A stretch of 64,000 nt of DNA from [Clostridium] scindens (GCF_019597925.1 NZ_CP080442.1:537001-601000), one strand, 5' to 3'; positions 42,478 to 51,957 are shown, counted from the stretch's first letter. Translations and numbers: made by a program. The notes: generated by a model not told the origin, from the letters alone.

Positions 42478-42575
42478 AGGAATTCGAGCCTGGCTGTCTA
42501 AAGTAGCAAAAGATGCCATGACAGCAGGCCAATGGGTGCTTTTTGAAAAGAGGGCGCCTTCCATATTTGAAAAGA
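42478..42575 (+). promoter_or_regulatory. Second candidate Moco/Tuco riboswitch, upstream of tupABC
   Basis: The leader has ATTCGAGCCTGG, then CAGGCCAATGGGTGC and GCGCCTTCCATATTTGAAAA, which line up with CTCCGAGTCCCGG, GGGACCAATGGGTAGC and GCGCTGCCTGCCTGATTGCG of the RNA at 35160. The P1 arms ATTC and GAAT change together relative to ACTCC and GGAGT. It sits between the MOSC stop and the tupA start. Weaker stems than the first copy make this a candidate. Confidence 0.6.
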
Positions 42576-42692
42576 ATATCCGCAGACATCGATAGGTGTA
42601 TTTTGCGTGGTCTTCTTTTTCAGAGGCCATTTTTTTAATGGGAGCGTGGCAATAGAATGTAATGGTACATGCTGAAAAGGAGGAAGAATTGT

Positions 42693-43583
42693 ATGAAAAA
42701 GAAGGTTTTGGCAGTGATGCTTGTAGCTGCAATGTGTCTGGGGCTTGCGGCCTGCGCGAGCAAAGAAGAGCCCAAGAAAGAGGAGCCAAAAAAAGAGGCA
42801 GAATCCAAGGACTCGGTGAAGGATAAAGGGAAGCTTATGATGGCGACCACGACCAGCACGGAGGATACGGGACTTCTGGACTATCTGAAGCCGCTGTTTA
42901 AAGAGGACACGGGATGGGATCTGGAATGGAATGCCGTAGGTACCGGAGAAGCCTTGAAGATGGGAGAGAATGGGGACGTGGACGTTGTACTTGTCCATGC
43001 AAAGGCCAGCGAGGAGGAATTCATTGCAAACGGCTATGGCGTGGAGAGATTTCCTGTCATGTATAATGATTTCGTAGTGATTGGCCCGAAAGAGCCTATC
43101 GCCAAGACAGAAGACATCAATGCCGTATTCACACAGATCATCAATGACCAGCTTTCATTCGTATCCAGAGGCGACGACTCAGGTACGGATAAGAAGGAGA
43201 AGAAGATATGGAGCGAGTTAGGGCTTGACCCTGCTTCAGATCCGAACTACGTAGAGTCCGGACAAGGAATGGGCGCGACCATTACCATGGCGGACGAGCA
43301 GAAGGCTTACTGCCTGACGGACAGAGGAACCTGGCTTAAGCAGAGTAAGGACGCGACGCTTGAAAGCGAGCTTGAGATTATCTGCGAAGGAGACAAGAAC
43401 CTGCTGAACCAGTATGGGGTGATCGCCGTTAATCCGGAGAAGTATCCGGAATTGAATAATGAAGGAGCCAATGATTTTATCGAGTGGATATGCTCTGACA
43501 AAATACAGAAACTGATCGGGGAATATGGAATCGACGAGTACGGGCAGGCATTGTTTACGCCGAATGCAGGTACCGATTCATAG
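42693..43583 (+). CDS. tupA: Tungstate ABC transporter substrate-binding protein TupA
   Basis: ATG 42693 is chosen because AAAAGGAGGAAGAATT precedes it, giving about 296 residues. A lipoprotein signal (VLAVMLVAAMCLGLAAC) leads a PBP-like domain. The start of the mature domain, LMMATTTSTEDTGLLDYLKP, is the TupA/WtpA hallmark for tungstate-binding proteins, followed by AVGTGEALKMGENGDVDVVL and GQGMGATITMADEQKAYCLT. TupA binds tungstate with high selectivity. With TupBC it supplies tungsten to the AOR encoded upstream. Confidence 0.93.
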   Translation: MKKKVLAVMLVAAMCLGLAACASKEEPKKEEPKKEAESKDSVKDKGKLMMATTTSTEDTGLLDYLKPLFKEDTGWDLEWNAVGTGEALKMGENGDVDVVLVHAKASEEEFIANGYGVERFPVMYNDFVVIGPKEPIAKTEDINAVFTQIINDQLSFVSRGDDSGTDKKEKKIWSELGLDPASDPNYVESGQGMGATITMADEQKAYCLTDRGTWLKQSKDATLESELEIICEGDKNLLNQYGVIAVNPEKYPELNNEGANDFIEWICSDKIQKLIGEYGIDEYGQALFTPNAGTDS

Positions 43584-43600
43584 ATAGGAGGTATTAGCAG

Positions 43601-44284
43601 ATGGTAGAGTGGTTAAAAAGCGTGATATCAGATCCGGGAATTATCAGCGCCATCAAAGTGACATTTACGATGGCGGTCTGTTCTACCGCGATATCATCTG
43701 TGCTGGGGATCGTGCTGGGGCTTCTCCTTGAGAGGTTCCAGTTTCCCGGAAAGAAGATTGTCGTCCGGTTCAACCGGACGCTGATGGGAGTGCCGCCGGT
43801 GGTCGTGGGCCTGGTGGTCTATCTCCTGATAATGCGCAGGGGGCCTTTGGGCCCTTTGTCGCTTCTATTTACCATCAAGGGGATGGTGATCGCGCAGACG
43901 CTGATCATTACCCCCATCATATGCGGGATGATCTATTCCTATGCAAGGAAGACGGCGCCTTCGATCAGAGTATTCGCGGTGACTATGGGGGCGGACAGAT
44001 GGCAGACGGCGAAACTGACGGTGCGGGAGATGAAAAAGGAAATCTATTTCTGCATGGTTACCGGATTCGGGCGCTCCATCAGCGAAGTGGGGGCAGTCAT
44101 GCTGGTGGGCGGCAATATCAAGGGCAGGACGCGCACGATGACGACGACGATCTCGCTGCTAAAGAGCCAGGGCATATTCACGGAAGGAGTGGCGCTTGGA
44201 GTCCTGCTTCTGGTCATGGCATTCCTATTGCAGTGGATATGCGATATACTCCAGAAAGAGGAGGCGGAGGATGAAAATTACTAA
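43601..44284 (+). CDS. tupB: Tungstate ABC transporter permease TupB
   Basis: The 227-residue protein starts behind ATAGGAGGTATTAGCAG. It has about five or six membrane helices and an EAA-type loop MGADRWQTAKLTVREMKKEI followed by MVTGFGRSISEVGAVMLVGG, as in TupB. The C terminus overlaps the TupC start. It forms the tungstate channel with TupA and TupC. Confidence 0.92.
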   Translation: MVEWLKSVISDPGIISAIKVTFTMAVCSTAISSVLGIVLGLLLERFQFPGKKIVVRFNRTLMGVPPVVVGLVVYLLIMRRGPLGPLSLLFTIKGMVIAQTLIITPIICGMIYSYARKTAPSIRVFAVTMGADRWQTAKLTVREMKKEIYFCMVTGFGRSISEVGAVMLVGGNIKGRTRTMTTTISLLKSQGIFTEGVALGVLLLVMAFLLQWICDILQKEEAEDENY

Positions 44285-44876
44285 CTTGGAAAAGACGATT
44301 GGAAACTTCCATCTGGAAGTTGATGATTTATATATAGAGCCGGGAAAGATCCACGGGATCGTGGGTCCTAACGGATGCGGCAAGACGGTGTTCCTTAAGA
44401 TGGTGGCCAAAATATTGAAGCCGGACGGCGGGAGCATTGATTATGAGGGGCTTACGGGCCGGGATATCACGATGATGTCCCAGAGGCCCTATCTGATGGA
44501 TGCATCCGTCTATCAGAACCTGATATACCCGCTTACGCTTCGAGGGATCAGGCCGGATGAGGATGCGGTAGACCAGATGCTTGAAAGAGCAGGGCTTTTG
44601 AGCCAGAAGAAGCAGTACGCAAAATCCCTCTCCAGCGGGGAGCGCCAGAAACTGTCCTTCCTGCGGGCGCTGATCTTCCATCCCAAACTGATTATGGTGG
44701 ATGAGACGCTGTCCAATCTGGACCCGGAGAGCGAGGCGCTATTTGAGGGAATGATCGTGGAGGTGCAGAAAGAGGCGCCGATTACCTGGATGATCGTAAA
44801 TCATCAGCTGGATCACATCTATCAGCTCTGCGACCAGATCCACTATATGGAAAAAGGAAGGTTTGTGAAATCATGA
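44271..44876 (+). CDS. tupC: Tungstate ABC transporter ATP-binding protein TupC
   Basis: ATG 44271 is preferred over an upstream in-frame ATG 44196 because GAGGAGGCGGAGG precedes it, giving about 201 residues. Walker A VGPNGCGKTVFLK, signature SLSSGERQKLSFLRAL, Walker B LIMVDETLSNLD and a switch His in IVNHQLDHIYQL are visible. It energises tungstate import. It overlaps TupB upstream and the moeA gene downstream. Confidence 0.9.
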   Translation: MKITNLEKTIGNFHLEVDDLYIEPGKIHGIVGPNGCGKTVFLKMVAKILKPDGGSIDYEGLTGRDITMMSQRPYLMDASVYQNLIYPLTLRGIRPDEDAVDQMLERAGLLSQKKQYAKSLSSGERQKLSFLRALIFHPKLIMVDETLSNLDPESEALFEGMIVEVQKEAPITWMIVNHQLDHIYQLCDQIHYMEKGRFVKS

Positions 44877-46105
44877 AATTGCTGAATGTAGACACATTGG
44901 AGGAGGCCCGCCGGAAGGTGATAAGAGCGATGGAGGGCTCGCCGCTTAGAGTAGAAGAAAAGGAACTTTTAACGGCACAAGGATACGTGCTGGCAGAGGA
45001 CGTCTGTGCCAGGGAGAATGTGCCCTTATTCCGAAGAACTACGGTGGACGGCTATGCAGTCCGGGCAGCGGATACCGGAGGCGCAGGCGAGAGTATTCCC
45101 GCATTCTTAAGGATCGTGGGGGAGGTGGAGATGGGCCGTGCGCCAGAGATGGAAGTCACGCCCGGCACCTGCGTCTACGTTCCTACCGGCGGCATGATTC
45201 CGGAAGGTGCAGATGGCGTCGTAATGGTGGAGTACTGCGAACTGTTCTCGGATACAGAAGCGGCAGTCTACAAGCCGGTGCCAGTAGGAGCCAACATTGT
45301 AGAAGCCGGGGATGATATGAAGGAAGGACAGAAAGTTCTGGAAAAAGGGACGAAGATTACGCCCCAGGCAATCGGAGCCCTGGCAGCGCTTGGAATCACC
45401 AGGGTTCGTACATACTGTCCGTGGAAGATCACGGTGATATCCACGGGAGATGAACTGGTGGCGCCCCGGGAGACGCCAAAGCCAGGGCAGGTGCGGGATA
45501 TCAACACGTATGGGATCTATGCGGCGGCCAGGCGGATGGGCTTTGAGGTGACGGAATGCGCGGTGCTCAAAGATGACCGGGAACTGCTTCTGGAGACGGC
45601 GCGAAAAGGAATGGAACACAGCGATATCGTAGTGATCTCGGGAGGAAGCTCCCAGGGGAAGAAGGATGAGACCAATTCCGTCATAGACGAGCTGGCCAGC
45701 GAAGGAGCATTTACCCATGGGCTGGCCCTTAAGCCGGGCAAGCCTACGATCCTGGGATATGACCGGCCTACACAGACCCTGCTTGTTGGACTTCCGGGAC
45801 ACCCGGCGGCAGCCATGCTGGTATTTAGGCTGGTGATTGGGTGGCTGTGGCGTGCGTCGACAGGGGAGATGGAGCCTTATCCCCGAACGGCAGCCATTTC
45901 TACGAACCTTCCGGCAGCGCCGGGCAAACTGACCTGCCAGCTGGTGCATCTTGCCAGACTAGAAGACGGAAGCCTTTCAGCCATCCCGATATTTGGCCGC
46001 TCCGGACTTATCAGCACGCTTTCCGGGGCGGACGGCTATATATTGATTGAAGAGAATAAGGAAGGGCTGAAAAAGGGAGAGCGGGTATCTGTATACGAGA
46101 TTTGA
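44873..46105 (+). CDS. moeA: Molybdopterin molybdotransferase MoeA
   Basis: The 410-residue protein overlaps tupC by 4 bp. It has the MoeA domain set: the N-terminal region with CARENVPLFRRTTVDGYAVR, PTGGMIPEGADGVVMVEYCE, the MoCF core VISTGDELVAPRETPKPGQ with DIVVISGGSSQGKKDETNSV and KPGKPTILGY, and a C-terminal domain. It inserts Mo or W into adenylated molybdopterin. A second, longer moeA gene follows 10 bp later. Confidence 0.93.
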   Translation: MKLLNVDTLEEARRKVIRAMEGSPLRVEEKELLTAQGYVLAEDVCARENVPLFRRTTVDGYAVRAADTGGAGESIPAFLRIVGEVEMGRAPEMEVTPGTCVYVPTGGMIPEGADGVVMVEYCELFSDTEAAVYKPVPVGANIVEAGDDMKEGQKVLEKGTKITPQAIGALAALGITRVRTYCPWKITVISTGDELVAPRETPKPGQVRDINTYGIYAAARRMGFEVTECAVLKDDRELLLETARKGMEHSDIVVISGGSSQGKKDETNSVIDELASEGAFTHGLALKPGKPTILGYDRPTQTLLVGLPGHPAAAMLVFRLVIGWLWRASTGEMEPYPRTAAISTNLPAAPGKLTCQLVHLARLEDGSLSAIPIFGRSGLISTLSGADGYILIEENKEGLKKGERVSVYEI

Positions 46106-46115
46106 AGGAGGAGCC

Positions 46116-48023
46116 ATGGGAAAACGGAATCTATACTTAAAAACCATACCAGTGGAGGAGGCGCAGGCATTATACCAGGATGCGCTGAAGGCGATTGCCG
46201 TCAGGAGGACGGAGAAGATACCGGTAGAAGAATCTTTAGGGCGGATGACGGCAAAGGCAATTTACGCCAGATGCTGCTCCCCGCTGTTCAATGCGGCAGC
46301 CATGGACGGCATTGCCGTGATCGCGAAGGAGACAGCCGGAGCAACGCAGGAGAATCCGCTCACCCTCGTCAGAGGGAAGGATTATCAGATCGTAGATACA
46401 GGAGATCCGGTACATCCGCCCTATGACGCGGTGATTATGGCGGAAGACCTGCTGGAAGCGGAGGAAGACGTGGTACAGATCATGGAGGCGGCCAGCGGCT
46501 GGCAGCATGTGCGCCCTATAGGAGAAGATATCGTGGCAGGAGAAATGCTGCTTCCCGGCAGCCATAAGATACGGCCAATCGACATTGGCGTGCTTCTAAG
46601 CGGCGGCATACTGGAAGTCGAAGTGATAAAGCGTCCTAGGGTGGGATTGATCCCTACGGGGACGGAGATCATAGAGCCGGACAAAGAGCCGGGCGAGGGG
46701 GATATCATTGAATCCAATTCCCGTATGTTCGCGGCGATGACCATCAATTACGGAGGCATCCCCCGTCGATATGCGCCGGTGGAGGACGATTATGACAAGA
46801 TTAAGGACGCCATAAAAAAAGCCCATGAAGAGAACGACATCGTGGTGGTGAATGCCGGATCCAGCGCGGGGACGGAAGATTACACTGTACATATCTTACG
46901 GGAGATGGGAGAAGTGCTCGTCCATGGGGTGGCAATCAAGCCGGGCAAGCCGGTGATCCTCTCCATTGTGGATGGCAAGCCGGTGATAGGCCTGCCAGGC
47001 TATCCGGTTTCCGCATACATCGACTTTGAGAATTTTGTCAGGCCTGTGATGGACAGGATGTCAGGAGAACGCCATTACGCCGGACATACCGTCAAGGCAG
47101 TACTTTCCAAACGTCTGGTGTCCTCGCTTAAGCACCGGGAATATGTGCGGGTCAAGGTAGGAAAGGTAGGAGACAAGCTGATCGCCTCCCCATTGGCAAG
47201 AGGCGCGGGGGCTGCCATGAGTTTGGTGCGGGCGGACGGATTCTGCGTCATTGACCAGAACAGCGAAGGAGTAGAAGCAGGCGAGACGGTGGAAGTCGAA
47301 CTCTACCGGGACTTAGAAGAGATTGAGCACACGGTGGTATCCATCGGAAGCCATGACCTGATTTTGGACTTTCTGGCAGACCTGATGCCGCTATCTTATC
47401 CGGGAACCTTCCTGTCCAGTACCCATGTAGGGAGCATGGCAGGACTGATGGCGCTGAAGCGGGGAGAGACGCATATTGCGCCGACCCATCTGCTGGATGA
47501 GGAGACGGGGGTATACAATGTCTCCTATCTGAAAAAACTATTCCCGGGTAAACGTATGGCGCTGATCAAAGGGGTGAAGCGTATCCAGGGGATCATTGTC
47601 CAGAAGGGCAATCCCAAAGGAATCCGCGGGATCGAGGACTTGACGCGGGTTATGTATGTCAACAGGCAGCGAGGCGCCGGTACCAGGGTATTGCTGGATT
47701 ACCGGCTGAAGACAGCCGGAATCCGTCCAGAGGAGATTGACGGCTACGACAAGGAAGCCGCGACCCATATGGCAGTAGCGGCCCTGGTGAAAAATGGAGG
47801 GGCAGACGCAGGGATGGGAATCTATTCGGCGGCCCACGCGATGGATCTGGACTTCATACCTGTGGGAGAAGAAGAGTACGACTTTGCTATAGAACAGGAG
47901 TCCCTGGAACTAGAGGAGATTAAAAAGTTCCTTGAAGTGCTGAAAAGCAGCGCATTCGCGCAAAAGGCCCGGGAGGCCGGAGGCTATGATATCAGCCATG
48001 CCGGGGAAGTGGCGAGGTTATAA
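46116..48023 (+). CDS. MoeA fused to a periplasmic-binding-like (PBP) domain
   Basis: The 635-residue protein has MoeA domains in residues 1-~410: SPLFNAAAMDGIAV, PPYDAVIMAEDLLEA, GLIPTGTEIIEPDKEPGEGD, and VVVNAGSSAGTEDYTVH with KPGKPVILSIVDGKP. The rest is a PBP-like domain: SIGSHDLILDFLADLMPLSY, THVGSMAGLMALKRGE, INRIQGIIVQ-type segment VKRIQGIIVQKGNPKGIRG and RQRGAGTRVLLDYRL. Such fusions are common in anaerobes and may sense metal or substrate. It probably completes cofactor metalation, in tandem with the shorter MoeA. Confidence 0.9.
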   Translation: MGKRNLYLKTIPVEEAQALYQDALKAIAVRRTEKIPVEESLGRMTAKAIYARCCSPLFNAAAMDGIAVIAKETAGATQENPLTLVRGKDYQIVDTGDPVHPPYDAVIMAEDLLEAEEDVVQIMEAASGWQHVRPIGEDIVAGEMLLPGSHKIRPIDIGVLLSGGILEVEVIKRPRVGLIPTGTEIIEPDKEPGEGDIIESNSRMFAAMTINYGGIPRRYAPVEDDYDKIKDAIKKAHEENDIVVVNAGSSAGTEDYTVHILREMGEVLVHGVAIKPGKPVILSIVDGKPVIGLPGYPVSAYIDFENFVRPVMDRMSGERHYAGHTVKAVLSKRLVSSLKHREYVRVKVGKVGDKLIASPLARGAGAAMSLVRADGFCVIDQNSEGVEAGETVEVELYRDLEEIEHTVVSIGSHDLILDFLADLMPLSYPGTFLSSTHVGSMAGLMALKRGETHIAPTHLLDEETGVYNVSYLKKLFPGKRMALIKGVKRIQGIIVQKGNPKGIRGIEDLTRVMYVNRQRGAGTRVLLDYRLKTAGIRPEEIDGYDKEAATHMAVAALVKNGGADAGMGIYSAAHAMDLDFIPVGEEEYDFAIEQESLELEEIKKFLEVLKSSAFAQKAREAGGYDISHAGEVARL

Positions 48024-48106
48024 AAGAGGTTCTAAAAATAGTACTAGCTTTCTTGTAGAATAAATGGTATAATACAAAAAGGTTTAAAGACAAGGGAGCA
48101 AAAGAC

Positions 48107-49270
48107 ATGAAAAAACCATTTACTTTTATCGACTTATTTTCCGGTATTGGTGGATTTCATCAAGCGATGAGCAGTTTGGGCGGACAGTGCGTGTTCGCCT
48201 CTGAGATAGATAAATATTGTATTGAGACGTATCAGGAAAATTATGGAATGGACTCGGGCATTGATATACGCAATGTCGATGAGAAGGATATCCCGCCGCA
48301 TGACGTGCTGTGCGCGGGATTCCCTTGTCAGGCGTTCAGCAAGGCGGGAAAGCAGGAGGGCCTGGAAGACGAGACCAGGGGCACCCTGTTCTTTGAGATC
48401 GTGCGGATCTTGAAGCATCATCATACGCCTTATATCGTGCTGGAAAATGTGAGGAATCTGGTGTCCCATGACCATGGAAATACCTGGAAGGTCATTCGGG
48501 CAAACTTAAGAAAGCAAGGCTACCGCCTGATGGAGAAGCCGTTAATCCTCAGTCCCCACCACTTTGGCGTGCCACAGCTTCGGGAGAGGGTGGTCATACT
48601 CGGAAAGTACGAGCCGGACCGTGTGGACGAGCCGCTTAATATCGCTTTCCACGATCTGATGAAGAAGGAGCAGAATTCAATCTACGACGTGGTAAAGGAT
48701 CATCCCGTGGATGAGAAATATGCCATATCAGAGCATGAAGAGATGGTGCTGAATGCCTGGGACGAATTCTACCATGGCATTGATATGAAGGTGATCGGCT
48801 TCCCGATCTGGTCCGAGTTCTTCCGCTATGAGAAGGCTCCTGCAGAGTTCCCGGCCTGGAAGCAGGAGTTCGTCAATAAGAACATCCGGCTGTATCAGAG
48901 CAACCAGAAGTTTATTGACCAGTGGCTGAAGAAATATAACGACCTTAAGGATTTTACGCCTACCCAGCGCAAGATGGAATGGCAGGCAGGAACCAATATT
49001 GACAGCGTATGGGAAGGGGTCATCCAATTGCGCCCCTCCGGCGTCAGGATCAAGGTGCCTACCTGTTTTCCAGCCCTGGTGGCCATCGTGCAGATTCCGA
49101 TCATCGGCAGATACAAGAGAAGGCTTACAGTGGAAGAATCAGCGGCTCTGCAAAGTTTTCCTGCGAAGTTCATCTCCAATGCCAATGACCAGCAGGCTTA
49201 TAAGCAGTATGGCAACAGCGTAAACGTGACGGTGATCGCAGAATGCGCGAAGCGGCTGTTTGATCTATAG
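48107..49270 (+). CDS. DNA (cytosine-5) methyltransferase
   Basis: The 387-residue protein has all conserved m5C MTase motifs: I (FSGIGGFHQAMSSLG), IV with Cys74 (CAGFPCQAFSKAGKQEG), VI (VLENVRNL), VIII (QLRERVVILGKYE) and IX-X (LQSFPAKFISNAND, QYGNSVNVTVI). It methylates cytosine in a specific sequence. A convergent putative restriction gene ends 6 bp away, and a vsr gene lies 2.2 kb downstream, consistent with a restriction-modification set. Confidence 0.94.
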   Translation: MKKPFTFIDLFSGIGGFHQAMSSLGGQCVFASEIDKYCIETYQENYGMDSGIDIRNVDEKDIPPHDVLCAGFPCQAFSKAGKQEGLEDETRGTLFFEIVRILKHHHTPYIVLENVRNLVSHDHGNTWKVIRANLRKQGYRLMEKPLILSPHHFGVPQLRERVVILGKYEPDRVDEPLNIAFHDLMKKEQNSIYDVVKDHPVDEKYAISEHEEMVLNAWDEFYHGIDMKVIGFPIWSEFFRYEKAPAEFPAWKQEFVNKNIRLYQSNQKFIDQWLKKYNDLKDFTPTQRKMEWQAGTNIDSVWEGVIQLRPSGVRIKVPTCFPALVAIVQIPIIGRYKRRLTVEESAALQSFPAKFISNANDQQAYKQYGNSVNVTVIAECAKRLFDL

Positions 49271-49275
49271 AAAAG

Positions 49276-50562
49276 TTAAATTATGACGTCGCAGATAGAA
49301 AACTTGCTGATCATATCATGGTCGATCATAATCTTCGGCTCCCGCAGCTTGCCATTGCTGTTGACGCCCTGGCGGAACATGCTGAGGAAGTGCTTATTGG
49401 AGTTATTGATGTCCAGGATATGCATCTTGGATAGCACCACATGATGCTTCATCCGCTTCTGATAGCTCATAAGATTGGATTTGCCCTGTGCGCGGTTCCA
49501 GAACTGGGTAGTCTCGTATCCGTGCTCGCTGTCCTTGTAAGTGGCATGCTCGCAGATAATGTAGTAAATGTGGTGCTCATAATCGGTCTGGCCTAGAATG
49601 CCGAATATGGTGTTCCAGTCGTTCCCCTGGATGCCCTTAGAATAATCGCTGTGGGCCTTAAGGTCGCCGTAATCCATAAGCGTGGGAAAGTACAGGTCCA
49701 GATCGATGCCGTTCTTCTTCTTGTTCTGCTCGTAGCGGATCAGATGCTCAAGCGAATTCTCTTTCAGATACTTTTCGAATCGGTACTCCAGATAGAATCC
49801 GGCCCATTCCGGCTGATACTTATTCCGGTAGTTGTCGGCGATCATTTCCTTATAGCAGTCGATGCCGTCCCAGCGGCTGGGCAGCCCAAGGAAGAAATCC
49901 CGGAAGATATCCACAATCTCATCCGGCATCGCCCCAGGAAAGGCTGGCGCTGTTCCGGAGACGGGGGATGGCAGGCCTGTGAAATAATCCAGGATGTCAA
50001 ACGCTGAATCCTCGTCTGCGCTGGCCTCCTGCAATCCGGCTTCCAGGCCGAACTTCTCTGATAGGAAGGCTTCGACGCAGTCCGGGCGAAATACGGTTAT
50101 GTGATTGCCACGGTAGTCTGTCTTTTGGAAGATGCCGTCCTCCGCCGCGAAGGAAAGATCCTCGGTATAGACATGGGCGGAAGAATTGTTAGACTTCTTT
50201 GCGACGAAATCCTCAATGTTAAAGTCACAAAACAGCGTCAAGTCATCCCGGGTATAAATGCCCAAAAGCAGCGGAGTCATTCCCCGTGAAAGGGAATCGT
50301 TGTAGAAATCTTTAAGATCTCCGGATATCTGGATCCGTTTTTTAAAAACAGGGTGGGGGATGCCAAGATAGGTGATGTTCTTCACTCGGATGGAGTAAAG
50401 GCGGTCTTTAAAATTACCGGTTATCATTCCCTTGTCTTTCCGGATGTCCGGGAAATATGTTTTCAAGACTTCCAAAAGATCTTTGGCCGACAGGCTGATG
50501 TCCACGTCCATGTATGTATTGCCATCATGATCGACCTGTTCAACGATGGTATTTCCTCTCAT
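49276..50562 (-). CDS. Putative type II restriction endonuclease (unrecognised family)
   Basis: The 428-residue protein is convergent with the cytosine methyltransferase gene and ends only 6 bp from it. I see no motif that I can name with confidence. A stretch YEQNKKKNGIDLDLYFPTLM and DYGDLKAHSDYSKGIQGNDW has a spaced acidic/Lys arrangement like PD-(D/E)xK nucleases. It is the expected partner of the methyltransferase. Other roles, such as a regulator or helper, remain possible. Confidence 0.55.
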   Translation of the reverse strand: MRGNTIVEQVDHDGNTYMDVDISLSAKDLLEVLKTYFPDIRKDKGMITGNFKDRLYSIRVKNITYLGIPHPVFKKRIQISGDLKDFYNDSLSRGMTPLLLGIYTRDDLTLFCDFNIEDFVAKKSNNSSAHVYTEDLSFAAEDGIFQKTDYRGNHITVFRPDCVEAFLSEKFGLEAGLQEASADEDSAFDILDYFTGLPSPVSGTAPAFPGAMPDEIVDIFRDFFLGLPSRWDGIDCYKEMIADNYRNKYQPEWAGFYLEYRFEKYLKENSLEHLIRYEQNKKKNGIDLDLYFPTLMDYGDLKAHSDYSKGIQGNDWNTIFGILGQTDYEHHIYYIICEHATYKDSEHGYETTQFWNRAQGKSNLMSYQKRMKHHVVLSKMHILDINNSNKHFLSMFRQGVNSNGKLREPKIMIDHDMISKFSICDVII

Positions 50563-50771
50563 AAGCAGTATCTCCTTATCGTTTAAATATTTGTAATGCG
50601 CATATTATAAAAATATGTGCCAGGGTGATGTCTTCTAAAGATGATTATACAGTAAAATAGAGGAGAATAAGCGGGACTTTATTGTTTTTTAATGAAAAAA
50701 ATGATACGTTAATACTGTATTATACAAAAGCAGTGAGAGAAGTGAAGAGGCTGCTTATCGAGGAGGGTAAT

Positions 50772-51398
50772 ATGGCAAGATTTGTAAGAGATTTGGTGAT
50801 AAACCAGCCGGATGATTTTGTTCATTTTATAATGAATGACTATCTCCAGAAGAATCAGTTTATAATGGCGGACTGGAAAGGCGAGCCGGCATACCGCGCG
50901 GGAGATGCCATGCTGGAAGGCTATAAATACCTGAAATGGTTCTATTCCAACGGAGCGCTTCACTTGGAGGCGTGGATAAAAGGAACGGCCGGAGGCGAAT
51001 GGGACCTCGACGGATTCGTGGGATGTATGGCGAAGAAGCCTTATAAAGAGAGCCTGGAGCAGCTGTTCGTGACGCTTCAGCAGCCGGTGCCGTTGCCACA
51101 GGGAATGCAAAATCCGCAGGGAGCACAAGGGATGCCGAATCCGCAGCCGATACCGGTACATACGGTGGACAACACAAAGGCGGCCACAATGGCGCTGACG
51201 TTCGGCATATTAAGCCTTGTGTTCTGCTGGATACCGATCGTCAGCATTATATTTGCGTGCCTTGGAATATCGAGGGCGAGAATGGGCTCGGGTTCCAGTA
51301 AGGCCAGCCAGGCAAAGACGGGCAGGATACTCTGCATCGTGGGACTGGTGCTTGCGATCGTGCTCTGGATCGCCAATATAGCGATACTCTACATATAG
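50772..51398 (+). CDS. DUF4190-containing protein with C-terminal two-helix membrane anchor
   Basis: ATG 50772 is chosen because AGGAGGGTAAT lies just before it, giving 208 residues. The N-terminal ~115 residues are soluble (MNDYLQKNQFIMADWKGEPA, YKYLKWFYSNGALHLEAWIK) with no known function, followed by a Pro/Gln-rich linker and two hydrophobic segments (AATMALTFGILSLVFCWIPI and ILCIVGLVLAIVLWIANIAI) of the DUF4190 type. It lies between the restriction gene and vsr but is probably unrelated to them. Confidence 0.75.
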   Translation: MARFVRDLVINQPDDFVHFIMNDYLQKNQFIMADWKGEPAYRAGDAMLEGYKYLKWFYSNGALHLEAWIKGTAGGEWDLDGFVGCMAKKPYKESLEQLFVTLQQPVPLPQGMQNPQGAQGMPNPQPIPVHTVDNTKAATMALTFGILSLVFCWIPIVSIIFACLGISRARMGSGSSKASQAKTGRILCIVGLVLAIVLWIANIAILYI

Positions 51399-51403
51399 CA
51401 AGC

Positions 51404-51434
51404 AAAGGCATCTGGCGTAAGGCAGGTGCCTTTT
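51404..51434 (+). terminator. Intrinsic terminator after the DUF4190 gene
   Basis: AAAGGCATCTG (51404-51414) pairs with CAGGTGCCTTT (51423-51433), followed by T residues, about 6 bp after the stop codon. Confidence 0.75.
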
Positions 51435-51483
51435 GTGATAGAAAGCGCATTCTTTACTCTAAAGCAGAATTGGGGGTAGAAAA

Positions 51484-51957
51484 ATGGATGTTCTCAGCGA
51501 GCAGCAAAGAAGGAAAACGATGCAGCATATCAAAGGGAAGGACACCAAGATAGAAGTCCAGCTGCGAAAGGCATTGTGGGCCAAAGGATACCGGTACCGG
51601 AAGAACTATGACAAACTGAGCGGCAGGCCGGATATTGTTCTGACGAAGTATAAGATTGCCATCTTCTGCGACGGCGAATTCTTCCATGGCAAGGACTGGG
51701 AGATGTTAAGGCCCAAACTTGCCATGGGAAAGAATCCGGATTACTGGATTCCCAAGATTACAAGGAACCGGCAGCGGGATGAAGAGGTCAATAAAAAACT
51801 GCTCTTTGAGGGATGGACGGTGATACGGTTCTGGGGAAAGGATATACAGAAGAATCTGGATGAGTGCGTAAAAGCCATTGAAGAAGTCATCTTTGAAATC
51901 AAGATGGAGCCGGAGGAAATCGGCTGGGAAGATATGGAAGATGAGATTGGGAAATGA
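51484..51957 (+). CDS. vsr: Very short patch repair endonuclease
   Basis: The 157-residue protein is a Vsr homologue: MDVLSEQQRRKTMQHIKGKD, GYRYRKNYDKLSGRPDIVLT with Asp50, IAIFCDGEFFHGKDW with Asp63 and His68, and WIPKITRNRQRDEEVNKKL. It nicks T:G mismatches made by deamination of m5C. It lies in the methyltransferase neighbourhood, as expected, but with a non-RM gene in between. A CDGEFFHG variant replaces the usual DGCFWHG. Confidence 0.9.
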   Translation: MDVLSEQQRRKTMQHIKGKDTKIEVQLRKALWAKGYRYRKNYDKLSGRPDIVLTKYKIAIFCDGEFFHGKDWEMLRPKLAMGKNPDYWIPKITRNRQRDEEVNKKLLFEGWTVIRFWGKDIQKNLDECVKAIEEVIFEIKMEPEEIGWEDMEDEIGK

